DNA from: Parasponia andersonii
Lineage: Eukaryota > Streptophyta > Magnoliopsida > Rosales > Cannabaceae
Assembly (NCBI GenBank): GCA_002914805.1
Contig: JXTB01000375.1
Span: 324,029 to 388,028, forward strand
Direction of reading: 5' to 3'
DNA: 64,000 bases
The notes below the pieces were generated by a model. The model was not told the origin of the DNA. It did not search any database and saw nothing but the letters and a program-made list of their open reading frames with translations. Position 1 is the stretch's first letter. Each line of letters starts with the position of its first letter. The position numbers were made by a program, and so were the translations under genes. Shown here piece by piece: positions 25,021 through 34,719 of the stretch.

Positions 25021-26785
25021 ATGGATGCTGTTGGAAGGTCCAGTGGAGCCAAATACGAGTGCTTGCTTTTTGGTAGGACAAAGTTGCAACATAAATTGTA
25101 TGAGATTTTTTTTTTAAAAAAAAAAAAAAGGGGAAAAAAAAAAAAAGAACAAAACAAATAGGTATAGAGGAACTTGCACATCTCCAAGGCCTCATGAGGC
25201 AGCTTGTAGATGCTCCAACAAGTTGCTATCGCCCAGCTTGTAGTTGACCTCCGAAAGCTCTCCATACAAAAAATTCACCTGAGGAACCACATCAAATGCA
25301 ACCAAGTTTCTGTTAATGAAAAAAAAAGGGGGGGAAAAAAAAAAAAAAAAAAAAGCTACTTATGGAACTGTTCCTCCTGACTCCTAACCTTTTTGTGCAG
25401 ATATGGACGATACCCTGTATCCCTTGAGCTCAGGTCTCAACATGGCATGCCGCAAGAACATTGAAGGTACGACTCTAACCAGATATGAGAGCGATGATAA
25501 GGATATGCTCACTAGTGGCATTAAGCACTTCACTTTTATTTTATTTTATTTTTTGTAGAATTCATGTTGCAATACTTGCATATTGAAGAAAGTGAAGTAC
25601 CTGGTATGTGCCTACAATTATACCGGGAGTGTGGGACAACCATGGCCGGTCTTAAGGTAAAACAAAGCTATCTAGCTAAGCTAACAAAACCTCCCTAGAA
25701 CTCGATCGTTTAGTTACTTTTATTAATCGTCTTGTCCAATACTATCTTTCTTTCTTAAAAAAGAAAAAGCTCTTTCATTCAGGAACTTGGTTATGAATTT
25801 GACAACGACGAGTTTCATGCTTATGTCCATGGAAAATTACCCTACGATGCACTGAAGCCAGACCCCGTGTTAAGGAACCTTCTATTATCCATGCCACAGC
25901 GGAAATTTGTATGTCAAATTTAGAAGTTCAAACTTTTCTCCTTGGAAGTACACACAAACATCATTATCTAATACTAAATGGGATGTGGCAATTTCTAAAA
26001 GGTACTTTTTCTATATTGGTGTTTTCAGATATTCACGAACGCTGACACAGCCCATGCAACCCGAGTTCTCAACAGGTTGGGCGTGGAAGACTGTTTTGAA
26101 GGCATCATATGCTTTGAAACTCTTAACCCTCCTATTGAACCCCTCGACTACATAGCTGCTTCACCAGAGGATCATCCCACCGGTTCACCTGACACTAGCA
26201 GTCACACTTCTAACCCCAAAATCCTCTGTAAACCTTCGCTTGAAGCAATTGAAGCGGCCATTCGGATTTCATGTGTTGACCCCAAGAAAACGGTAAGACG
26301 GAACCTCCACTTCGGTGTCTGCTTTCCTATTCTCCTGAATGAAAATAATGAAATGCTTTTGCTAATGAAAAGCTTTTACTTCCATTATCCAGCTCTTCTT
26401 TGATGACAGTGCTCGAAACATTGCCAGTGGAAAAGCAGCAGGACTTCAAACTGTTATTGTAAGAGCAACGCAACAAATCCTAGATTAACATTAATGGATT
26501 AACCGTTGCAGTTAACATTGGAACCTGGTCTATATAAAAAAGATTAGTATAATATTCAAAAATCAATAATTCAATAATGAAAGAGACTAGTCATTAACGT
26601 GGGAATATTGATGACAGGTTGGAAGCTCAGAGCTGGTGCCTGGTGCAGATCATGCCTTACGGAGCATCCACAACATCAACGAAGCACTGCCCGAAATATG
26701 GGAAGGTGAAGGTGGAGAGGGGAAACAAGTACAACTAGAGCTAGTCATCCAGTCCACGGCCGTGGAAACCGTAGTGCTTGCATGA
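25021..26785 (+). CDS. HAD-superfamily hydrolase, SDT1-like pyrimidine 5'-nucleotidase type
   Basis: Seven coding exons join in frame to 279 residues: 25021-25072, 25401-25466, 25559-25656, 25783-25908, 26029-26292, 26393-26458 and 26618-26785. All four HAD signature motifs are present: motif I DMDDTLYP (18-25) with the nucleophile Asp, motif II FTNAD (116-120), the motif III Lys in CKPS (182) and motif IV FFDDS (204-208). The small cap and overall length match the plant group related to yeast SDT1/PHM8, cytosolic enzymes that remove phosphate from nucleotides or similar small substrates. The true substrate is not evident from sequence. The ATG at 25021 is the only start that leads in frame into motif I. 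It is convergent with the cyclophilin gene downstream. A copia LTR sits close upstream of its promoter. Confidence 0.93.
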
Positions 26786-27176
26786 ACAACTCTCCTAATT
26801 AAACCCTTTATCTCAACAGCTCCCATTATGCAAATTCATGTGTATGAATCAACGATGTAAGGCTGCAATAATAATGCCATAAAGTGATTCCAGAATCCCT
26901 TTTGTTCAACTCATTTTGCATATAACAGTACATCACAATTCAAATAAACTGCATCCATATGCTTAATGTCCTTTATATCCATCGCGGCGTACACCTATAT
27001 TATCTCTATAGCTTATAGCTTACTAGCTTACAGTAGAGAAGTGCGTTGAGGGATTTTTATCATTTAACAGTACAAGGTCCACCCGTTTGATAAATCCAAA
27101 TTAGGCAGAGTGAAAAAGAAGAAAATTTAGTTAAAAACAGAAATGGAAGTCAACAAAGTGGAAGAATAGAGTTGAG
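26786..27176. other. Convergent 3' intergenic spacer (391 bp)
   Basis: The 3' untranslated regions of the HAD gene (plus) and the cyclophilin gene (minus) face each other here. No other feature seen. Confidence 0.6.
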
Positions 27177-28572
27177 TTAAGCATCCGAAGGCAACTCTCC
27201 AGAATTAATGATTCTGCAAGGCGAACGAGGGGTATCTGATCTGCTTGTTTCCTGGGCTTCAAGTTGGCGGACGACATCCAATCCGTCAACAACATGTCCA
27301 AACACAACGTGGCGATTGTCCAACCATGGAGTCTACATATATAATGCAAAGTTAACAAGATTAAGAAACGATGGAAAGACACAAGATAATTATACCAATA
27401 CTAATTTACTAGTAGTAGAAGTAAACAGAAATAAATGAATGGGGCAAGTGTAGTACTACTAGTAGGGGAGGGAAATGACCTTGACGGTGCAGATGAAGAA
27501 CTGGCTGCCATTGGTATCTGGACCCGCATTAGCCATGCTCAACACTCCCGGCCCAACATGTTTCACTGCAGAAACATTAGCCATTCACCAGATTTTTTGT
27601 TATGTTTTTTCATACATATATAGGGGAATTTAAAAAAAAAAACTAGTAGTAGGGTTGGGCATACAGTGAAAATTCTCATCTTCAAAGCGAGAACCATAGA
27701 TGCTTACTCCACCGGTGCCCTGCAACAGAGCAGTTGTTGAGTTGAGAAGAATAATAATAGTAATAAGTAATAATGACAATGAAAAAGCAACAGAGAGAGA
27801 AATTAGTAGAGTTGTACGTACGTCTCCTTCAGTAAAGTCCCCTCCTTGGATCATGAAATCTTTGATAATGCGGTGGAAGGAGGATCCTTTGTAACCATAT
27901 CCTTTCTCTCCTGAAAAATTATATTTCCAACAATATTAACATTTTATAAAATAATAATATCTTATAAAATTAATAGAGAAATGAAAAATAAGAAAGGAAG
28001 AAAAAAAAAAAAAAAAGGAAAGGGAAAAGGGGTATTGGTTATGTATGGCTTTGCCTGTGCACAAAGCACGGAAATTTTCAACGGTTTTGGGGACAACATC
28101 TCCAAACAAGCCGAGCACAATGCGACCAAGAGGTTCGCCCCCGACTTCTACATCGAAGAAGCACTTGGTTGTTACTTTGGCTTGCAGCTCTACATCCTAC
28201 AAATATACAAAATTACAATGTGAATATACAAATGAAAAGTCACAGAGACAAAAAAAGAAAAGAAGAAAGAAAGAGAGGTTTTTGGCTTTTTTGTTTCATT
28301 TTATGTACCTTTGAGAGTGAGTTGTTAATGATGCAGCGGCGTAGCCTTGTTGTTCTTGTTCTTGTAATTGTTATTGTTGTGTGGAACTTGGACTTGGGAG
28401 AAGTGGAAGAGGCCCAAGAAAAGACGAGAGCAGCATTTCGCTGATTTGGATTTGGATTTGGATTTAGATTCAGAGGAGAGAGTAGTGCACATGAGGAGGA
28501 GGGAGCCATGGGTGGTGTGAAATTACGGAAACTAAGCATTGAGACTCCACCCTGAGACACTGCAGAAGCCAT
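27177..28572 (-). CDS. CYP20-3: Plastid cyclophilin, CYP20-3/ROC4-like peptidyl-prolyl isomerase
   Basis: Six exons join in frame to 263 residues: 28572-28309, 28196-28055, 27910-27822, 27719-27665, 27565-27480 and 27332-27177. Exon 1 is a Ser/Thr/Arg-rich plastid transit peptide of roughly 85 residues; the isomerase domain follows. Catalytic and cyclosporin-site residues are visible: FHR (147-149), the MIQGGDFT stretch, FFIC (206-209) and Trp215 in [12 protein letters not shown]. The ending (GELPSDA) matches the stromal CYP20-3 group, which folds proteins and links thioredoxin to cysteine synthesis. Cys134, Cys209 and Cys251 remain, but the last family Cys is Ser. An upstream in-frame ATG (28620) is possible, but the MASAVSQ start fits a transit peptide better. 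Intron 2 has a GC donor. Confidence 0.95.
27911..28054 (-). other. Apparent GC-AG intron in the cyclophilin gene
   Basis: Exon 2 ends TTTGTGCACAG and the intron starts GCAAAGCC. The next exon opens after TTTTTCAG with GAGAGAAAGG, restoring the invariant [11 protein letters not shown]. No GT occurs near the boundary. Confidence 0.8.
28442..28470. repeat. Hexanucleotide repeat (GGATTT)n in cyclophilin exon 1
   Basis: Four to five GGATTT-like units. On the coding strand they give an Asn-Pro run within the transit peptide. Confidence 0.85.
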
Positions 28573-28903
28573 GATATCAATATGAATACGGAGAGGAGAG
28601 GATACGGCAACCAAAACCAAATGTTGGGGGGGTTGGGATTTCGATGAGTTACTTGGAGCCTTTTGTCAAGATATAAAATCTAGTCCCAAAAAAAAAAAAA
28701 AAATGCTATCCTATAGGATAACAATACTTTTGTTGAGTTTGGGCCCACACGTGTGTATTCTACAGGCGTGTGTGTGGTTGGGCGGCAATGGTCAGCCGAA
28801 TGGGCTGCTATGCTAATCTAAGTTGTATCCAAAGAGAGCAAAGAGAGAGAGAAAGGAAAGGAAAGGAAAGGAAAGGAAAGGAAAGGTTAAAGAGAGAGCG
28901 AAG
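28573..28903. promoter_or_regulatory. Shared divergent promoter region
   Basis: 331 bp separate the start codons of the cyclophilin gene (minus) and the START-like gene (plus), so both promoters must lie here. It contains ACACGTGTGT near 28746, which includes a CACGTG G-box core, and a (GAAAG)n repeat at about 28850-28886 in the likely 5' leader of the plus-strand gene. Confidence 0.6.
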
Positions 28904-29938
28904 ATGCGCGCCACGCTCACAAGTACCTCAACCTCAACCTCAACCTCAACCTCTCCCTCTCTTGTGCTGCTTGCTCANGTATCTTCAGAAAGCCCTCTTC
29001 TTTCTTCTACTCCAAACCAATAGTCCTCCTTCGCCCTTGTCGCCCACCGACTCCGTTGTTCCGACTCCGTTGTTCGGTTTCCTCCTCAGACTCAGACTCA
29101 GACTCGGATGGTGTGTTCATAGAGATCCAGAAGCTCCCAAACAACTCTCGTCGAATCCTATCCTCCGTTGCAATTCAGGCTCCGCTCCAAACCGTCTGGA
29201 ATGTCTTGACTGATTACGAGGGACTGCCCGATTTTATACCCGGTCTTGCCCAAAGCCAGTTGCTTCAGAAGTCCCCCAATTATGCTAGACTCTATCAGGC
29301 ATTACCCCCACCCCCATTTCGCCTTCTTATTATTTATTTTGCATTTTCATTTTCATATGCTGCTTTACCATTGTTTTTATTTTCCCCAACACTTTCCTTA
29401 CTTTTTATTTCTTCTTAAAAGGTTGGGCAGCAGAACTTGGGGTTTGGCCTCAAATTCAATGCTAGAGGCATTCTAGATTGTTATGAGAAACAACTTCAAA
29501 TCCTTCCTTCCGGGCAGAGGAGGCGTGATATTGAATTTAACATGGTTCAAGGCGACTTTCAAATCTTTCAAGGAAATTGGTCTATTCTACAGGTAACCAA
29601 CCAAACCAACCACTCTCTCTTTTCTTATATGTCATTTTCTTAATCTTTGGTACTAAATTCTCAATCTCATCTTCTTAAACAATATTATAATTTTTTTCAA
29701 TGTCATGCAGCTTGATAGAGGAGGAGATGGAGATGGAGATGGAGATGATGACTCCTTGATAGACCACCAAGAAATGCATACAACTCTTTCCTATTTCGTT
29801 CATGTCAAGCCAAAGCTTTGGTTGCCAGTACAACTTGTTGAGGATAGACTTTGCAGCGAGATAAAGCTCAACCTTTCCTGCATCCGCCAAGAAGCTCAGA
29901 AAGCAGTTGGCAACACCAACCTCTTTCTTTCAGAATGA
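28904..29938 (+). CDS. START-like/polyketide cyclase family protein, probably plastid; exon 1 frame broken at an N
   Basis: Three exons: 28904-29298 (contains N at 28978), 29422-29592 and 29711-29938. The body carries the lipid-transport-like fold seen in COQ10/START-like plant proteins: 'VAIQAPLQTVWNVLTDYEGL' about 100 residues in, 'VGQQNLGFGLKFNARG' at the start of exon 2, and 'TTLSYFVHVKPKLWLPVQLV' near the end. The ATG at 28904 opens a Ser/Thr-rich transit-like leader but is one base out of frame with the body. If the N hides two bases instead of one, the frame is continuous and the protein is about 264 residues. Exon 3 has a Gly-Asp repeat from GATGGA units. Intron 1 appears to have a GC donor. 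Ligand and function are unknown; Arabidopsis At4g01650 is my recalled counterpart. Confidence 0.85.
28926..28950. repeat. Hexanucleotide repeat (CTCAAC)n in coding exon
   Basis: About four CTCAAC units giving alternating Ser and Thr in the leader of the START-like protein. Confidence 0.85.
29299..29421 (+). other. Apparent GC-AG intron in the START-like gene
   Basis: Exon 1 ends GACTCTATCAG, followed by GCATTACCCC. The acceptor TTCTTAAAAG precedes GTTGGGCAGCAG. No GT lies nearby that keeps the conserved LYQ to VGQQN junction. Confidence 0.75.
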
Positions 29939-32248
29939 GACATACGACAACTGAACAGCCTGCCTGCAAGGGCTCCACATTCTCACCCTACCCTCACCTC
30001 ACTCAAATTGTTCATACAACCAACACAAGAACCGAAAAGGTTAGTTCAATTTCTTTTCTTGTTACTTACAATTGTCAAGGAATAAATTTTGAATAAGAAA
30101 AGCCAAGATAATGGACGACGAGGGCTAGATTTAAATCGGCTGGGACTAGGCTATTCTCTTGTTTCATTTTGGGATTTTTCCACTGAATATAATGTGATTA
30201 CTTACCACTTACTTAGAACCCAACAGCAAAACAAGATTACCTAATTCTCTTCCCGTCCAACTCGTTTTGACCCATTTGGTGCTGCTCAACAAATTAGCTC
30301 ACAATTCAGTTCTTTGCAAGTTTGGTATTCCCTTAAGTTTATCATACTTACTCCTAGCGGTGTTTTCTTCTGTTCAATTAAAATCATCCCACGGTGATAA
30401 TCTATTAACCTATATTTGCTTAACCATAAAGCTTCTGCTCCTCTGTTTATGCCTCTTCTTGTCTATTTTGATCTTTTTCCATTGGTTTACTTCATCTTTT
30501 TTCGTTTCTTTTTTTCCCCCCCTCTCGTATTATTTTATTACCATTCTTTTTGTTTTGTATATTCTCCTGATTTTGTAAATTTTGTGAAAGAATAATATAT
30601 TCTTTAATCATAACATATTTTTTACAAGTTGTGCTTCATTTTCTTTTGCTTTCAAGCTCAACTCTAGCCTCGCAGAGTGATAATACTGCGTTCATGCCAA
30701 TACTGGTTTAAAGAAAAAGAAAAAGAAAAAATAAAAAAAGAAAAGAAAAGAGATGTCGGTGATCAGAGTAATGCTACTTACTGAAATAGCCAATATTAGG
30801 AGAGACTCGTTTTGGCTTAATGGAATATTATAGGAGATTTGGATGGTCATGGACATAGACACGAGTGAACTTATTGGTGTTCTGAGAAGCACAGTGGAGC
30901 CTAGTGAACATGACCGTTAAGCACTGACTCATACTCTCCTATTGTTAGAGTCAGCCTGTAGTCATTGATGATTGATTTTGTGCATCTGCTGTGTGACTCT
31001 CACGGTCTTGTTCTTATTCAATTGTAAACAACACACGGCTTGGGCACCGTTAGTCGAAAAGAACTGCTTGATGGGGCCTTTATCGCTTTACAGTTGGCCC
31101 GAGCTGGAATCTGTCGTTTGACGTGATGGCGGAACTTATTGCCTTCCACCCCAATTAGCCGTAAGCAACAAGCAACCAGTAGCCCAGTAAACACAACCCC
31201 ACCCCCCCCTCTTTTTTTAATGTACTTCTATAGCTTGGACTGGGACCCCATAAGTATGTGAAGCCAGTGGTAAGGTACCTATTTTGGTTGCTGTTCTCCT
31301 CTTATGGTTTGCATAGAGTAATATGTGAATTGTGCATTGGTTAGTTCCTTCCTGCATTTCACTTTTTAAGAGATCGTAGGTTTGAAATTTTAGTTTGTTC
31401 GAAGGGCCATCATCAATCTTAACCTGTTAGTATTTTGAGTTGTAAGAATCTATGTGATAGATAACGGTTATTATTAGTAGAGTTATAGCAAGCATACATT
31501 ATGTAAACTAAATTTGATTTAACTTATAACCTCAAAATTACTCTATTACCATGTTAATTAAGAGCAAATATAATACGAAGTTTTTCTTTTATGAATTTAG
31601 GGTTATGAATTGGGAACATTTTTATGTCTTCTTCGGCTTAAGCTTTAGTTTGAAGTTCCAGTTAGGTAATTCACGTATTATTAGGCTTATCCATCCTTAA
31701 ACCTTATCATATGAGAAATGATAGCAAACAAATAAAGTTATAAGAAAGTTGCTTTGAAGTTGAAAATAACAATCGTATGTGAACTTTAAGGCGCATAAGA
31801 CTTTGGTCTTGGAATGCATTACATATAACTACATTTTGTATTTGTTCCTATGGGAAGGTTGGCAAAGCTTGATTTTGATGTGCATAGAGCAGGCTACAAT
31901 GCCGCTAAAAAAAATTTGAGATCGTGTTATGGACTTTCATAATAGTTGATCATCAATTACGAGAGCACGAAGTCAGGGTGTATGATCTTATGGTAAGTGA
32001 CATTAGAACAAGTGGAATTGCAAGAGATAAGGAATATTTCGATTGGGAATGTGATTCATCTCATCTCATTCAGGATTTCATCAGTATTGTTTTGTATATC
32101 TTCTGATATTACTTTTTAATTAGTGAGTGGTATGGTATTTGAAGGAATGTGAGAATCAAATTCTAAAATCTAAACCAAAATGGGAGCCGGAGGGGTTTCT
32201 CTTTGGTCTTCTCACGTTGCACATATTTGTGTATTCTCTAATACATGT

Positions 32249-32294
<46 letters not shown>

Positions 32295-33806
32295 TTCTTC
32301 TTTATGGCCATTCATGACTTGCAGTTTGGTTTGGAGGATTTGATGGAGTGCATGCCATTGCCATCACCCGCTCCACACACTCCGGCAAACACACACACAC
32401 ACACACACAGACACCCCCCTAATTTATAAAATATTGGGGGCGTAGACTTGGGTTTTGGGTGGTTGTAGATTCCCACTTCAACAACTCCCTGTTTTTTGTT
32501 TTCTTAATATATTTCTTTTTTTTATTTTTATTTTTTATTGTAAAGTAAATTATTCTGTTCATACAAATCCAGAAAACTAAATCTTACTAGTGAGACATTA
32601 AAGTATTAATGCTTTGATTTGGCATTGAAAATGGCAACAGGACAAGACAAATAGAGTTTTGTAGTTATATATTAGCTAGTGGATTTGGTTAGTCAACGAC
32701 TTGGTGGGAGGGAGTGGCACAGGGACGGGGAGGCTGGACTGGGGGTTGGAGCCTGGAGCCTGGAGCCTGGAGCCTGGAGCCTGGAGCCTGGATGAGAGTG
32801 CTTGTGGACATGGCCTTCCATTTTTCGCTTTTCTCGGAAGCTGGAAAATACACCTATGTCTATGAGTAGCCTATGGGTTGAGTTCAACTTGGCTTTTATT
32901 ATAACTATAGAAGTAATCTAATTCAACAGGGAAGAAAAATTAAAACAGATGAAAGAACCACCCCTCCCGAAAAAAAAGAAAAAAATATAGAAGAAAAAAG
33001 GGATGTGTATTCAAATTCATTCATAGACTTTTTGGCATGTAAGAGCAGACCATTTCTTTTATCTTTTGTATCAAAAAAAGAGCGGAGTATTTTGGGATAA
33101 AACATTTGAAAATGGCAATCAGTGACAAAATAAAAATATTAGAATGAAATTACGTTAGGATCTTCTGATTGAGATCGAATGGCGAGAAACAAGGATCAAT
33201 TGGCTACTCTGATGAGGTCTAAAAAAAAGTAAAAAAAATCAAGAAAATAAAAGAGAGGAAAGAGACAAACATAGATTTTGTTTCTTAGTTGCCAAACGAA
33301 AGACAGAGATGATGTCTATTTTATTGTTGCTAATATTAATATTAACAATTTTAAGGAGGTATACTTTTGACCCATATTCTTTTCTTTTCTGTCTCAATGT
33401 TTGAGTTTGATACTGTTTATTTCCATGACTACTTTAGGCAGTAAAAAAAAAAAAAAGAAAAAAAGAAGAGGGTAAAATAGAAAGGTAACAAAATATAATG
33501 GAGGGGAGTCCCCACCCATCCAATTTCATTGATGAGTATGATTATGCGATAGTGCTTATTTATTTGACTCCAACAGCACCAAAGCACAACCAATCATTCG
33601 ATTCGCTCGCTCCTAAAAATGAAAATGAAAAAGAGAAAACCATGCAACAGTCAACTTTCCAACGTAAATTCGTTTTTGGTTTTAATATTTCTGAAACAAA
33701 AAAGAAAATATTTAGCATTTCTAAAAAAAAAAAAAAAAAACACTTTTACATACTTTTACCCTCTCAAAGCATTTGAAAACCCCAAGAAAGAAAAGACCTA
33801 TGCGAA

Positions 33807-33858
<52 letters not shown>

Positions 33859-34460
33859 AGAAAGGAAAAGAGAAGCCCTTGATGAACTCAACTCAACTCA
33901 AATCGACTCTTTAACTTTGATTCTGACCAAATCTCAAAAGTCTCATTTGCAGCGGTTTTTTTTTTATTGTTATTTAAAGGAAGAAAAACTAGTCGGGAAT
34001 GGGAATGGGAATGGGAATGGGAATTGGGATTTTCTTCGTTGGGCCCTTTTCTTCTGAGCTTTGTTTGTACAATACAATCTCCTTCTCCTCTCCCCTGACA
34101 GAACTGACTACCCAGAATAAGTAGAGTATAACTCACCAAGCACAGAACACCACTCCACGCCTCTTTAAGCTCCATCTATGTACCTATATCTATATATCTA
34201 TGTATCTTTGTATTTATACACACACGCACAGAGACATATGATATGATGAGGCTGTATATCCTTGCTTTGGTCTGTATGAATTCCCTCCAAATCCAATTAT
34301 GGGCTTTTTGAGAAGAAGCATACCATACAATAAAACTAAGAAAAATCTGGAGATGGGTTTGGTTTCTGTTCTCCTAAATGCCAGATCTGTATGCCGGTCT
34401 GCTCGATCCATTGCCTCCGCACACTCACAAGGTCAGACTTAGATCATCGCCCTTCATTCA
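29939..34460. other. Gene-poor intergenic region
   Basis: I find no supported gene. It holds the 3' region of the START-like gene, a (TA)n microsatellite at about 32250-32290, a (CA)n at about 32391-32409, homopurine stretches near 33440-33480, a poly-A of over 40 bp at about 33811-33856, and a (GGGAAT)n hexamer at about 33997-34024. The right end probably holds the POL promoter. Short frames here are low-complexity or antisense noise. Confidence 0.55.
32745..32792. repeat. Heptanucleotide minisatellite (GGAGCCT)n
   Basis: About six near-perfect GGAGCCT units in non-coding, GC-richer sequence. Confidence 0.9.
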
Positions 34461-34603
34461 TTCGCTCGCAATTCTCTCTTTTCTATTTCGGATTTGTTTT
34501 CATTATCTTTTGACTTTGCACCCATACCATGCGATACCCCTCTGTGAGTGTTGTTGAACAATAGAGATTCCAGGTATTTAGACTGATATACGAGTTTGAG
34601 TTG

Positions 34604-34714
34604 ATGCTTATGCTTATGGATCCTAGTGCTAGTCATAGTCCTACTCCTTGGCTCATGTTGATGTTGCCCACTTGCAGAAGCCCATATCTCTTGTTTCTGT
34701 TTTCAATTGTGTAA
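34604..34714 (+). other. Possible 36-codon upstream ORF before POL
   Basis: An ATG with two more in-frame ATGs close behind opens a frame of 36 codons that stops at 34712-34714, five bases before the POL start codon. A shorter frame (11 codons) starts at 34529. A strong acceptor-like sequence, TTGCCCACTTGCAG, ends at 34677, so part of this may instead lie in a leader intron. Confidence 0.35.
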
Positions 34715-34719
34715 ACTAA

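Noticed and set aside
24943-25265. Overlapping ORFs on both strands around HAD exon 1
   Set aside because: They run through poly-A and poly-T tracts of an intron. Only the 25021 start leads in frame into the HAD signature.
33811-33856. Long poly-A considered as a retroposon tail
   Set aside because: No upstream SINE or LINE body or target duplication is recognisable.
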